DNA of 64,000 nucleotides from Strongylocentrotus purpuratus (GCF_000002235.5 NW_022145613.1:17112883-17176882); one strand, 5' to 3'; counted from the first letter of the stretch, positions 42,213 through 55,669 are shown. Program-made: numbers and translations. The notes: generated from the letters alone by a model not told the origin.

Positions 42213-44876
42213 AGGAGCTTAATACAGAAAATAAACTTATTTACATTATGGGTGACTTTAATATTGATTTTTTTAAATCTACTAATAAATATAGTGTTGA
42301 TTTTTTACAATTGTTATACTCGTCACAACTTTTGCCATTGATTGACAAGCCCACTCGTCTTTCTGCTCGTAGTGAAAAATTGATAGATTTACCAATGATT
42401 TAAATTCCTTCATTACTTCTGGGATTTTTAACAACAATGGCACGGATCACTTACCAATTTTTAAAATTACAAATCTTGCTATATCTAATATGCCTGTGCA
42501 GAATGTAAAAAAAAGCGGCTGATTAATGATAAAACCATGAATAACTTGAAATTTGATTTGATGACCGAAGACTGGATAAGTGCATTTTTTTCTAACGATG
42601 CAGAAATTGCTTACAAGAAATTTAAAACCAAATTTACCTTATATTATGAAAAAAAACTTAACACTAAAAACAAAAAAAAACTTAAAAGAAATGTAAAAAA
42701 CCTTGGTTGAATGTTGAATTATTAAAATTAATTGAAGGCAAAAATAAACCGTATAGAAGATATTGTAAAGTGAGATCAAACACAAATAAAACTAAATTTC
42801 ACGAAGCTCGTAATAGAGTGAATAAGCTGAGAAAGAAAGCACGGCGTAACTATTTGCTCATAAATTCCAAAAAACAAAAGGTGATATAAAGCAAACATGG
42901 TCAGTGATAAAAGAAATTGTTGATAAATCAAGTAAATCTTTACCTTCATTTTTTAGTATTAATGGTCAAGACATTCATGATCCTCTTATTATTGCAAACT
43001 GTTTTAATGATTTTTTAAAAATTATTATCGGTCCTAACATGTGCAATAACATCCCCAGAGGTAATGAATATGATTTTAGTAAATTCTTGCCTCAATCTAA
43101 TGGTGCTTCATTATTTTTAACTCCTGTAAATGAATCAGAACTTTAAAAAATTGTGAAATCGCTGAAGAGTACTAGTAGTTGTGGTTTTGATAATCTTAAT
43201 CCATGTGTTTTAAAGAAGGTATTAATATATATTTCAAAACCTCTTGTTCATATTTTTAATTTATCTTTATGTACTGGTATTGTGCCATCTGATATGAAAG
43301 TTGCTAAAGTAACCCCAGTACATAAAAAGGATGATACACATGTTATTGGAAATTGTAGACCAATATCAGTACTACCATTTTTCTCAAAATTTTTATAAAA
43401 AATTGTTTACAATCGTTTAGAACATTTTTTAACAAAACATGTGATATTAAATTCTTGCCAGTATGGTTTTACCAGGAATGTATCCACTGAAATGGCTCTT
43501 TTTGGTTTACATAATTATCTGATATCTTCTTTGAATAACAAATTACACTCCGTGGGGTGTTTTTAGATTTGAGTAAAGCATTTGATTCGATCAACCATGA
43601 AATTATGTTAGAACAATTGAAGGTATATGGTATTAGAGGCACAGTATCCTTATGGTTTGAAAACTATTAAAAAATCGAACTTAAATAACTTTTTACAGCG
43701 ACGTTTTATCAGATCCAATGAGAGTAAAGTGTGGCGTACCACAGGGTTAAATCCTGGCCCCTTTACTTTATACTGTATATAAATGATTTGATTAATTGCT
43801 CTGATAAATTGAAATTCATTTTTTTTTTGCTGATCACACTAATATCCTTTATAGCCATGACAATTTCTATGATTTATGTAAATTTCTTAATGAGGAATTA
43901 TGCCATGTTTCACAGTGGTTTTATTGTTATCGATCAACATTTATCATGGGTCGAACATAAATCTACTATATCTAAAAACATATCAAGGAATATTGGTGTC
44001 ATCAGCAAACTGCGCCACTTCTTGCCAGAACATATTTTAATCTTACTGTATAATTCAATGATTTTACCTTATTTAATGTATTGCAATGTTGTATGGGCCA
44101 ATACATTTCCAAGTAGGCTCCTTGGATTATTGAAATTGCAAAAAAAGATTGTAAGAATATGTTCAATGTCTCACTATACTGCTCCTTCACAACTACTATT
44201 TAAAAAACTTAATCTTCTCACAATCTATCAATTGAATGACTTCTGTATCTCATTAATGGTCTTTAAACATAAACATAACAAATTACCATATAATCCTGCC
44301 TCTATTATTAAATGTAAAACAGAAATGCATAATTATAATACTAGAAATCCAGAAAATTACTATGTCGAAAAATGTAAAAATACAGCATCATCTTTTTCTT
44401 TCAAATCAAAAGGACCGTCAACATGGAACTCTCTTCCTCATTATATTTTTTTAAAAATCGTTTCTTAATTCTTTTAAATCAAAACTTAACTTTTTTTGTA
44501 TTCACATACTCTACAAAATAATTAATCCATCCCAACTTTTATAACTTTTTAACTTCTATAACTTTTAAACTTTTTTTGTTGCTATAATGGCACTATGCTT
44601 TTCTAATTTTTTATCAGTTAAATTTTTAATAGACCGGGGATTGCCTCGACAGAACCTTTATTTGGTTCTTTTGCAATTTCCATTTCATGTTCATTATCTA
44701 TTTCTTTGATTTCTTACTCTTGTCTTTACTTTTCTTTTTAATTGTGTGTTTAAAGTTCAATGTATACTGTGTTTCCTACATGTTAATATGTTGTCAATGT
44801 ACAATGTTTTTCAATGTACTTTTTTTAAATGGACTTGAATAAAATAAAAATTGAATTGAATTGAATTGAATTGAAT
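42213..44876 (+). mobile_element. Decayed 5'-truncated LINE, (AATTG)n tail
   Basis: It starts within the endonuclease (YIMGDFNIDFF at about 42240), passes PTRLSARSEKLID and the RT region (SFLSKF, DLSKAFDSINHEIM at about 43570), and ends in a C-terminal RT part (43960-44466) with PSTWNSLP. Many stops and frameshifts; the FADD catalytic motif is frameshifted. The tail is AATAAAATAAAA then repeated TTGAA, ending at about 44876. Confidence 0.8.
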
Positions 44877-44937
44877 TCCCCCTGAGCTTCTGGGGGCTCC
44901 ACCCCTTGATCCCACCGAGAAACGTTCACTATTCATA

Positions 44938-46878
44938 ACAAAAACAAATATAAAACATACCGAAATAAATTAACTAACATCATTCGAAATTCTCGTAAAA
45001 ATGTACTATTCCGACAAACTCAATAGAGTGAAATCAAACATGAAATCTACTTGGGGGATTATAAATGATTTGATTGGAGAAAAAAAAACTAAAAAATTGC
45101 CCAATGATAATTTTACAATAGATGATACAGTTATAAAGTCTGAAGATGTAGCCGATATCTTTAATTCCTATTTTGTAAACATAGGACCTAATTTAGCAAA
45201 TAAACTTCAAACACCAAACAAAAATGTTGCTACATTTCTTCCTGAACCTTCAAATTCTACACTGTTTTTTAATCCCACTGATCCTAATGAAATACTGAAA
45301 TAACAAAAAATCTAAAGTTAAGTAAATCACAGGGTCACGATAGAATTAGTGCTTTCCTTCTTAAACACGTTATACACTTTATCGCTTGTCCTTTAACTCA
45401 TATTTTTAATCTATCAATAAATACCGGGAAATGTCCCGAGTCCTTGAAAATTGCTGAGGTGAATCTTGTTTAAAAAAAGACAATCCTCACGAAATTAGCA
45501 ATTACAGGCCTATTTCTATTCTTCCCAAGTTCCCAGCATATCCAAAATCTTAGAAAAAATTATTTACAATAGGCTTTATAAGTTTTTAGATACTTTTCAT
45601 TTCCTAAATATGAATCAATATGGTTTTTAGAAAAGAATATTCAACTGACCAAGCTTTAGTACAATTATATGATAAAATAACAAATGCTATGGCCAATATA
45701 GAACATGTAATAGGAGTTTTTATGGATTTATCAAAAGCCTTTGATACACTGGACCACCAAATTTTACTGAAAAAACTTTACTGTTATGGAATTCGTGAGT
45801 TGCATTGTCATGGTTTGAGAGCTATTTATCTAACAGAAAACAATATGTAATGTATAATGATGTTTTGTCTAGTTTCCTACCTACCAAATGTGGAGTTCCG
45901 CAAGGATCAATTTTAGGCCCTTTGCTTTTTCTATTATATATTAATGATTTAACCAATACAACACCTTTATTATCATTTGTCCTATTTGCTGATGACACGA
46001 ACATCTGCTGTTCACATCCTAATTTAAACACTTTAGTAAATACACTTAATAATGAGTTACCAAAATTATCGCTATAGTTTCAATGCAATAAGTTATCCCT
46101 TAAATAAATAAAACAAATTTTATGCATTTCAACCACGCAAATTCGCATGTCATTGACTTTCCTTACAACATAATTATAGATAATGTCCCTCTCGAAAGAA
46201 AGAGAAAAACTAAATTTTTGGGTGTCATTTTCGATGAAAATCTAAACTGGAATGATCACTACTTCTATTTCTAGGAATGTTGGTTTATTATATAAAATTA
46301 AGAAATTAATCCCATGTTATACACTTGTTATGCTATATAATTCATTGATATTACCGTATATAACATATTGAAATTTAGTATGGGCCACCAGCGCCAAAAC
46401 CCAAATCAACTCTATTTATTTATTGCAAAAGAAAGCCCTTCGTATATGCACTGGTTCACCGTATTTGTCTCACACAAGTCCAATATTTTACAAACTGAAA
46501 ACCCTAACATTATTCGACATAAATTCGCTACAAAGTTTACTGATCATGTTTAAGTATTTAAATAATATGCTCCCTCTTTCATTCAAAACTTTTTCACTAT
46601 GAATAAAGCTATTCACTCTTACCCTACCAGCAATGCCTCAAATTTTTATCTAGTAAACCCGAAATTACTTATTGCCCATAGATCCATAAGACACCATGGT
46701 CCCGACCTATGGAACTCTCTCCCAGAATCTATTAAATCATGTTGCTCCCTGTAATCATGTAAGGCCAAAGTTAAAACGATGTTATTATCAGAATACTCAA
46801 GGTAGAATTTCTGTGTCAACTCTTCATTCATTATCATGTCATCTCTTCTTTCATTCATTCGAATCATTATCACCATCG

Positions 46879-46910
<32 letters not shown>

Positions 46911-47278
46911 TTCATCATCATCCTCATCCTGCATCACCATCATCGAAATTTGTATTTTCAATTACCTATCCGTTTCTGCTTAATAAATGTGTTAATATAT
47001 TTCATGAGTTTTGTCTGGCGCTGTCGTATTATCAAGCAATCTGCTTACAATGACAGTCCTTTTTCCGCAAATAATTTTATAATGTTTTATCATGTTTGAG
47101 GAAATTTAGTATTTATGACAGTTTATCATTTCGTTTTTGAATATAACAATTTATATATATGTATTTGCTTATTTATGATTCATTGTCAGAAAAATACTTA
47201 TTGTACTTTATATTATTATTGTTATCGAAAAACTGTTTACATGAATTCAGAAGGAATCAAATCAAATCAAATCAAAAT
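44938..47278 (+). mobile_element. Second decayed 5'-truncated LINE, (AATCA)n tail
   Basis: It begins in the endonuclease-RT linker (MKSTWGIINDLIGE) and shows DLSKAFDTLDHQILL (about 45725), GVPQGSILGPLLF (45893) and FADDTNICC (45985), then HGPDLWNSLPESIKS (46697-46740). Frame breaks are frequent. The tail AAATCAAATCAAATCAAA ends at about 47278, just where copy B of the duplication starts. An (ATC)n microsatellite lies at 46875-46925. Confidence 0.8.
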
Positions 47279-48207
47279 CAAACCTTTGGGGGTACTGCAC
47301 CCTCTACCCCACCCCACAAGCTTCTGACGGAATGAGTAGTTATTTTGCAAATAATATCAAAGGTGTCTGGGGCCCCCCTCCCCTGTAGAAGTACTTGACT
47401 GGAATGGATCAAGTGACATTTTTTGTTCGGCATCGAATAGCTAGACTCATTTTCAAATTCCTTCATGGTTTCTACCTCATGCACAGCCGTGGTTTTATTA
47501 GAATTGAGTACATTGAGAATAATGTACATGCCTAATAATGTAATATCAAATTAAGACCAAAACATGAATATTCTAAAGGGAACTATAAGGAAAGGAACAT
47601 TTTCAAAGGAAAAAGGAAAGGAACAACTTGGAGGAATGTTTTGAAAAGGAAAGGAACAACTTGGAGGAATGTTTTGAAAAGGAAAGAGGGAAATAAACGT
47701 TATGAAGGGAAAGAATTTTTTTTGTTTAATTTTTTGTTTAATTTTTTGAAATAAAATTGGGAATTGAAACACCTTCTCATGTTTGGCTGACCTAAATGAA
47801 AGTAAATAACTTGAGACAAAAATAAGTGAAAGTATAAGATAAATCCAATAGAAAAAAAAGTTACGAACTTTTGAAAGGTAATATGTTTTTGGTATGTGAT
47901 GCCATTTGCATGTAGAGTATAGCGAATAATTTAATTCCTTGTGTATTTTAAAAACTCATATACATGTATTTACAACATAAGTTTTATTATATAACATTCT
48001 CCCGCTACCTCAGGCCTCCCATTCCCACTTCTACCCCTCCACTCCCCCTCCCCCTCCCCCACTCCTCTCTCTCTCTCTCTCTCTCTCTCTCCCGCCCACT
48101 TACTAACTCTTTATCTTTCTCTGTTTATCTCTCTCTCTTTCTTTCTCTCTCTAGTGCTCTTTCTCTCTCTCTCTCTCTTTCCCTCTCTTTCGGTCACGCG
48201 CTGTTAA

Positions 48208-48682
48208 AGGTTATACACAGTTTTGGTACGGGGTTATGAATTGGTTCAAATGAACATATTGGAAGCATATGCAATTTTACGATATTCAAGGATTGTTGTC
48301 GCGGTTGAAATCGAGTATAAAGTGATACAATTGTAAATACCAAACTCTTTATGTTGTATAGCACTCTCTCAAGACACATATTACTTCAGCCTTAAAACAA
48401 TGTTTCTTGATTACAATCGACCGATTTGCTATTCCCGTTTGGAAATTATATATCAGAACTGCATATCCTGAGATTTTCATTGTCGTAACTACCATGGAAT
48501 GGCCTTACGCGCTGTTTGAAATAATTTAATTTTTTATTATTTTATTTCTCGAAAGCAGAAGTGTTTAGGGGCTAAACTTTGTAGTACTTATATTTCATCC
48601 ACAGGGGCATCCAAATATATTAAAATTATAGAGAATTACTATCTATCCAATTTTCATAATTTCCCAAAACTTTGCATTACCT
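48208..48682. mobile_element. 475-bp element with TTAA target duplication, copy B only
   Basis: Ends AGGTTATACACAGTTTTGG and CCAAAACTTTGCATTACCT are inverted. TTAA flanks both sides (48204-48207, 48683-48686). Copy A holds the unbroken site CGCTGTTAATACAAAAGTGT (21612). TTAA targeting points to a piggyBac- or Kolobok-type transposase acting in trans. Confidence 0.85.
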
Positions 48683-48959
48683 TTAATACATAAGTGTAAT
48701 TTACGATAATACGACAGTTATTGTAAAGCTATTTCATATTCATGTTGCAATATGATAAATCTCATTAACCTTGAAACTGTAGAAAGTTCGATATGGAAAG
48801 TCTCCTTATGGCAATTTGCATGGTTTCGATGTGTGTTGCCATTGTGGAGTATGACCAATTACTCAATTCCTTGTGTACTTCAAATACTCAAAATATTTTC
48901 CTAACATAAATGTTATTATCTAACCTTCCCCCGCCGTCTCAGTCGTCCCACCCCCTTCC

Positions 48960-49058
48960 CTTCCCCTCCTCTCTCTCCCTCTATCTCTCCCTCTGTCTGT
49001 CTCTCCCTTTCCCTCTCGATTCTTTCTATCTCTCTCTCTCTCCCTCTCTCTCTCCCTC

Positions 49059-49106
<48 letters not shown>

Positions 49107-49206
49107 TCTTCTATCTATCTCTCTCTTTCTTTCTCTGCCGCTCACCCATTAGCTCTCTCTTCCTCTCTCTCTCTCTCTCTCTCGCGCGCTCTCTCTCTCT
49201 CTCTCT
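48960..49206. repeat. (CT)n-rich microsatellite
   Basis: Long interrupted CT run, a second one beside that at 48045-48190. The ORFs here are repeat artefacts. Confidence 0.9.
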
Positions 49207-49214
49207 AATAAGGA

Positions 49215-50811
49215 AACACTAAGCTAGACTGAACTAACAAACCAACATTACCCATGCATATTGCTCCGATTGTCTCATTTTCACTCGCGTGAACATTGCC
49301 AGCACAAACCACTGACCTCTACCTCCTACACGGATCATCGCACATTCCCATTCACTATACGTTACGTACTAAAAGGCTGTATTGTCTGACCGTTCATGAA
49401 TATTCATGTTTTTGCTAAACTCGGCAAAATGTTTGCTTTTACTAAATGGAAAAATTACGGTGGGGGGTTGGATGAAATGGACAAAACGAACTAGGCAGAA
49501 GTGATCTATGATAATTCATGTTTTTTATGTTTCGTGTGCTCGACCTATAATCTTCAAATCGCTTGGTAAACTGAGTCCAAAGTTAGACTTGTTTCACATG
49601 TGTATTATAGGCAATGACGAGCTTGCAACCTATTTTGAAAAATTACGGTGGGTGAACTTTCAAAAGTCAATGAGACATGAGGGCTCCAATGAAAGAGCTA
49701 GTGATAACGTACGTCGGGGTGGATGTGCTTTTCGTTTAAACAAAAAATGAATTTTTAACGATTTAAAAAAAAAAACGTCCATAGGCTAACATGTTAGGCT
49801 GCTGAATCTGACCATGCTCTGACGATAGGGGGCGTTGTGAAATGAGACTAAATTACCCAGGCATATCTAATGAAGAGCTCCCGCAGAACGAAGATTATAT
49901 AGTTCACTCTATATACATTCACCACGGACATACTAGTATATAGCCGCGGATTTCAACTTTGAATTCATTATTGGTTGGATGCAAGTCCCAACTGGACTTC
50001 TAAACACTGGATACCTGTTCACAGACCAGGGGTTTTGAGGCAGGAGTGACAGTATTTTGTTAAATTCACAGTGCTTGATCTTCACTCAGTTGTAAGTACA
50101 AGTACATAACCGTATCAACGTAGGTTTCCATTATTTGTGAACTACTTATACAGGCAATAATAGGCTGATTATCTTTGCCCGCGTGACTTCCTTTATAAAA
50201 TGACAAATAAGCGACGATATTACACACTGCTTTGAACAACTAGGCACTCTGGTGTACCTCTGAACAGGAATGGCATTAGTCCGCTAGTATAAACCCTGCC
50301 ACAGTTAACAGAATACATTGTATTGAGCACTAAACTCTAGAGTTTAGTGGTATTGAGTCAGGCGAAGTTTACTTTGAGATTGACCCATCCCAATAAACAG
50401 AATACTAAAAATTAACCCTTTTGGGGAGTGTATTTTAAGTGATTTTAAAGTATGGTGCCTTTTGAACAAGATTTAAACGTGATCGACACGTGCCTTTCAT
50501 TTTTGTTAAAAAGGTACTCCTGTTCACGTTTTCATCGCACCTAAAAACCACCAATTTATCACGCGACTGGAGTAACGTGATTCCACTTACCTCTGTAAAT
50601 CAAGTGTTTATGACCAAATAACCACTTGACCAAGCAACGAGTTTTTTGTCCGTTAACCGATGGTGGTGATAAATAAGTAATTATCTGGTCTTTTAAGCAC
50701 CTTTATCGATTGGTTTCACAGGTTATCCAAAATAATCACGTTACTTTCACCGGCTAATCGTCTTATTGTTCTGTCCGTGAACCTCTGGTTATATTAAATT
50801 AGTAATTTTGA
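49215..50811. other. Upstream part of copy B, no gene recognised
   Basis: 49223-49255 matches 21921 onward; 49256-49920 is absent from copy A; 49930-50811 matches 21976-22870 closely, including CACTAAACTCTAGAGTTTAG, a 16-base palindrome CTAAACTCTAGAGTTTAG-type that is kept in both copies. The ORF at 49508-49750 lies in the copy-B-only part and is not recognised. Confidence 0.6.
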
Positions 50812-51399
50812 GGTGTCTTACACACCTCTTTAGATGGTTTCGAAGTTACCATAACTTTCTTGGTTATGATCACGTGGCTCAAGCTGATTACTAATCTAAG
50901 CTGTGAATCCGTGATATTTAGGTGTGAAAAATTAGTAATTATTAGGTGTCTTAAAAAACACCTTTTTAAATGGTAGTCAAGGTTGCCATAATTTCCGCGG
51001 TATTGATCTCGTGACTCAAACGGATTAGTAATCTAAGCTGGGCATCCGTGATTCCCAGGTGTGAAAAATTAGTAATTCTTATGTGTCTTAAAACACCTTT
51101 TTAAATGGTTTCAAGGTTGCTTTAAGTTCCGCGGTGATGATCACGTGACTCAAACGGATTATTAATATAAGCTGGGCATCCGTAATTTCCAGGTGTAAAA
51201 AATTAGTAATTCTTAGGTGTCTGAAAACACCTTTTTAAATGGTTTTAAAGTCACCATAACTTTCTTTGGTGATGATCACGTGGCTTAAACTGATTACTAA
51301 TCTAAGCTGTGAATCCGTGATATTTAGGTTTGAAAAATTAGTAATTATTAGGTGTCTTAAAACACCTTTTTTAATGGTAGTCAAGGTTGCCATAAGTTC
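50812..51399. repeat. Array of alternating ~134-bp monomers upstream of ARC-B
   Basis: Same two monomer types as at 22874-23668, again starting with AGGTGT..TTAAAACACCT palindromes and carrying GATCACGTGGCT in type 1. It is cut in its last type-2 unit by a LINE; the remainder resumes at 56209-56340. The order of types differs slightly from copy A: the unit from about 51085 is a type 1/type 2 mixture with GATGATCACGTGACTC. Confidence 0.85.
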
Positions 51400-52542
51400 G
51401 ATAGAGTATCAGATGCCTTGGCTGATCATAAACATGTCATAGGCATATTCATGGATCTCGGCAAGGCATTTGATACTCTTGATCACACTATATTATTGTA
51501 TAAATTAAAGCATTACGGTGTAGGAGGTAAAGCACTTGATTGGTTCGAAAATTACTTGTCATCAAGAAAACAATATACTTTATTCAATTCAGTTTCTTCT
51601 AACGTATCATCTATTAAATGTGGAGTTCCGAAAGGCTCCATACTTGGGCCACTATTATTTTTGATATATGTCAACGATATTTCTAATGTTTCACCAATTC
51701 TACAGTATATATTATTTGCCGATGATACAAATGTATTTTATTCACATTCCGATTTAAATTCGATGATCGCAACCATGAACACTGAATTACCTAAGTTATC
51801 GAAATGGTTCAAAAGCAACATATTATCATTGAACCTAAAGAAGACCAATTTTATTCACTTTAGAAACTCAAGAAATCACAATATTTATAACTTTGAGCTG
51901 CTTGTGGATAATCTTCCAATAGAAAAAAAGTCATCAACGAAATTCTTAGGTGTATATATAAATGAAAAATGTAACTGGAATGATCATGTGAATTATATCT
52001 CTACCCCTATTTCTCGCAATATTGGTATATTATTTAAGCTAAAATACTTTTTGCCAACACATGTGCTTAGTATGCTATATAATACACTGGTTTTACCATA
52101 TATTTCTTACTGCAATATCATATGGGCTACTCATAAGTGCAATACTAATCGTATATTACTGTTACAGAAAAAAGCAATTCGAGTTTGTACCGATGCAGGT
52201 TATCGCGACCACACTGACCCTTTATTTGCCACATTAAAAACTCTAAAAATAAGTGATATACACTTCATGCAAAAATCTGTGTTCATGTTTCGGCTCAAAT
52301 CCGGCAATCTTCCCCCATCACTAGTCATTTTATTCCAACATAATTTTAATTTTCATTTCTACCAAACCAGGCATTCAAATGACTATCACCTATTTAACGC
52401 CAAAACAGCCTTAGCTCAAAACTCAATTAGACATTCTGGCCCTGATACCTGGAATGCACTACCCCCTGAAATAAAAACGATGAATACAATGCTATCCTTT
52501 AAAAGAGCGGTGAAAAAGTTTCTTATTGCTCATTATCTTTAA
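51400..52542 (+). pseudogene. LINE reverse transcriptase, open C-terminal ~380 codons
   Basis: Open from the truncation to TAA at 52540-52542: FMDLGKAFDTLDH (motif A), GVPKGSILGPLLFLIYVND (motif B), LFADDTNVFYSH (catalytic FADD), then KWFKSNILSLNLKKTNF, the thumb, and GPDTWNALPPEIK near the end. No stop or frameshift, so the insertion is young. The fingers region and the endonuclease are missing, so it cannot act. Confidence 0.85.
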
Positions 52543-52715
52543 ATCCATCAACAAAATAAATTCTCCTCGTTTACCCATCGTTACAAAACTCGACAATTTT
52601 CTGTACTGTTTACTTTTTTTGCTTCCATTTATTGAAACGTTGATTATAACCTTCCATGACCTGGTATGAATACACGTATGAATAAAGAGTGGCCTACTTG
52701 GGATACTGAATAAAC

Positions 52716-55669
52716 GGCTCGGTGTAAAAATGTCAGAGGTAAAAATGTCAGAGGTAAAATGTCAGAGGTAAAAATGTCTGAGGTAAAAATGTCAGAGGAA
52801 AAAATGTCAGAGGTAAAAATGTCAGAGGTAAAAATGTCAGAGGTGAAAATGTCAGAGGTAAAAATGTCAGAGGAAAAAACGTCAGAGGTAAAAATGTCAG
52901 AGGAAAAATGTCAGAGGTAAAAATGTCAGAGGAAAAAATGTCAGAGGTAAAAATGTCAGAGGTAAAAATGTCAGAGGTAAAAATGTCAGAGGTATAAATG
53001 TTAGAGGTATACAATAAAAACAAAAGCATGTGACAAGCTTGTTATAATTACACCCGTGTGAAAAAGAACAGCGAGGGATATTCTGCAGTCGTTATTTCAC
53101 CGCTGCTTTATTTTCCACTTTCCCAGTTTAAATTTATTTACCTTTCGGCCCAAAATTGTGATTTTTTGCCCGATTATTGCCGAAGGAAGACGGGGGGGGG
53201 GGGGGGGAGGGAGGAGGGTATTCTTCTTCTGGGGCACGGTGACCCGGCTGCTCTCCCCTTCCTCTTATATATATATGCTTTGCTTTATATATCCTTCCGA
53301 ACAGTGGTTAATGCCCAGGCAGAGCAGGCAGACTAATGGGACATGGTTTCTACTCCGAGTTTCGCGCCTTGCAAGCAGTCATCAGGCAACTGATAGCATT
53401 CTTAAAAGTACATGATTATCCTACAACCTTGGTACAAATACCCCTAAAATAAGACTTAACTAATAAAAATACAATTGGAATTACTCATGAGTATTCTTAT
53501 TGCATTGTATTCAGATATTGTAGTCTTATTTTTCATTTCATTTCATTTATTTTCATATTTCTCATACACATACATTTATTTCAAATGAAGTACAAGATTG
53601 TTTTTATTTTAATAACAAATAATAATAACAAAGATAAGTGGTCAATATGAATTTGTGATTTAACTAAGAGAAATATGATGGGACCTACATGAAAGCAAGC
53701 TTGTAAGGCTGTAGGCCCCAGTAAAGTAATTGTGGTAATAAATGGAGGACGGATATACATGTATTGTATAGCTCTTATTTTGAGCGTATTTGTACCAAGG
53801 TTGTAGAGGAATCATGTACTTTGACGAATGCTATCAATTGTCTGATGATCGCTTGCAAGGCATGAAACTCGGAGTAGCAACCATGCATGTCCCATTAGTC
53901 TGCCTTATTCAATATTTATTTACCGGTATATTATGCTTTTGTATAAGCAAATGGTACTGGTACACTGAGCAAACTTCTGGGGGGAAAGATTTCTAAAATC
54001 GAGAAGTTTGGCCATGTTTTATAGGCTGAGTTGTCGCTCCATGGTGTAATCATTAAATAAAAAGAAAAGTCAGTACAGCCCACAAAATAGGATCAGATAT
54101 CTATGAACCTCCCCCCCCCCCCCCACACTTCTCCTTCACTTTTGAAGATTGTTGGACATTTCAACTGCGTGGCAATGACTACTATTATATGTAATTTCCA
54201 ATAAATGCATATTTCCGACAATTCCACTTTCTTGTGGGCTTGGTATTTTGATACTCTGAAAGTAGGGTCCATGCTGAAACCAGGGCATGTGAGTTTTAAA
54301 GTCTCACCTCCCTGCTGAAACAAAGCAGAAAGCCATGTTATCAGTGCTAACCGCACCATCACATTCCCGAAGTGCGCACGTTGCAATAAAATATTGTCGA
54401 TTACTATTGCGGTATAAAATAGTCTGGGAAAAATCAATAAGCAGCTTTGTTACTCCGATACAAAGCAGAAAGCCGCCCACGTTACATCAATTAAAGAGAA
54501 GGTTGAGTCATAGACGTAATGGTTGAGTTCTGGGGAAAGGTGAACAATAATATGTGAGCGTTTGTTATCATTCTTATTATGCAAGTGTGGAAGAACATCA
54601 AAGAAAAAAGTTATTCCTTGAAAATCTATTTCAAATGACTTCATATCCCAGATATGACAAGTAACAGCTTTAAAATGAGGCCCGATATCTTTCTGTGTAC
54701 AGTGCTTGTTACTTTACCAAGACTGGGCCAAAGATTTTATCATTTTGATGACTCCAAAACCTTGCACTACACACCAATACTTACATGTTTATGCTAGATG
54801 ATCAACCTTTTCTGATTGCTTCCACACCGTTTCTTTCACAATGCAATCGCAAGACCAGAACTCAACTTTATCTTTAAATGCCAACCGCACCATCACATTT
54901 TAGAGAAGTGCGCGCTTTGCAGAGGTTCGGTTTAAATGACATGAGCTTCTGAATCGAGACAGTCTTTTACTTTTTGGAGCGGGTTTTTAGTTTTCAGAGC
55001 GACTTTTTACTTTTCGGAGCGACTTCTTGATTTTCTTATTCTTACTCCACTTCCTTTGCCGCCAGGAGGTGCTAAAGCTTTAGAAGAGTTCGGGGCGCCC
55101 AGCCCTTATATGTAACTTTTCGTGATTCCTCGGGATTATGTAACTATTTTGTACTAAATGCACTACTAACTTTAACACTTGACTTTTGTCGAGAATTTTC
55201 ATTTCTTCGTTTGGACTTTGGACTTTGTTCGTCTCTGGAACGTTACACGGGCTATGTTGCAGGCTGCCCGACCGGCCAAACCGGTCCGTTTCACAAACAT
55301 TAACACATCAACCAAATCAAAATATCAAAAATGTTAGACATTCATTATATGCAAGCCTGATCACAACAAAATAAATTTCAAAATCTATTTTCCACATTGT
55401 ATTATCCTCAGGACATGTACGAAATACTTTGCTAATTTTTTTGCTTGTACCTCTGACATTTTTACGACTGACATTTTTTCCTCTGACATTTTTACCTCTG
55501 ACATTTTTACCTCTGACATTTTTACCTCTGACATTTTTTTCCTCTGACAATTTTACCTCTGACATTTTTACCTCTGACATTTCTACCTCTGACATTTTTT
55601 CCTCTGACATTTTTTCCTCTGACATTTTTACCTCTGACATTTTTACCTCTGACATTTTTACCTGGCACC
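52716..55669. mobile_element. TU-like foldback transposon with 15-bp-repeat inverted ends
   Basis: The left end is ~18 tandem copies of GTAAAAATGTCAGAG (52724-52995) and the right end ~15 copies of the complement (55443-55662). The 8-bp direct repeat GAATAAAC flanks it exactly (52708-52715 and 55670-55677). About 2.4 kb lies between the arrays, including an inner inverted pair (53320-53458 / 53775-53912) and a GCACCATCACATT-containing segment repeated at 54350 and 54886. No transposase is seen. It sits in the 3' UTR of the LINE. Sea-urchin TU elements are known for such ends. Confidence 0.8.
53320..53912. repeat. Inner inverted repeat of the TU-like element
   Basis: The arm ACTAATGGGACATG..CTACTCCGAGTTT..GCCTTGCAAGC..TTGGTACAAATAC (53330-53443) returns as its complement at 53790-53905. 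The arms are about 120-138 bases and differ by scattered changes and a small indel; the loop is about 320 bases. They contain no ORF of note. Confidence 0.75.

Noticed and set aside
44002..44190. ORFs antisense to LINE coding regions (also 45822-46031, 30768-31049, 31342-31551)
   Set aside because: Shadows of the RT and endonuclease frames.
46646..46983. Met/Ile/Ser homopolymer ORFs
   Set aside because: Frames of an (ATC)n microsatellite in the 3' part of a decayed LINE.
52724..52995. 15-bp repeat array as a CRISPR-like array
   Set aside because: Units are contiguous with no spacers, in a eukaryotic setting, and an inverted counterpart closes a transposon at 55443-55662.
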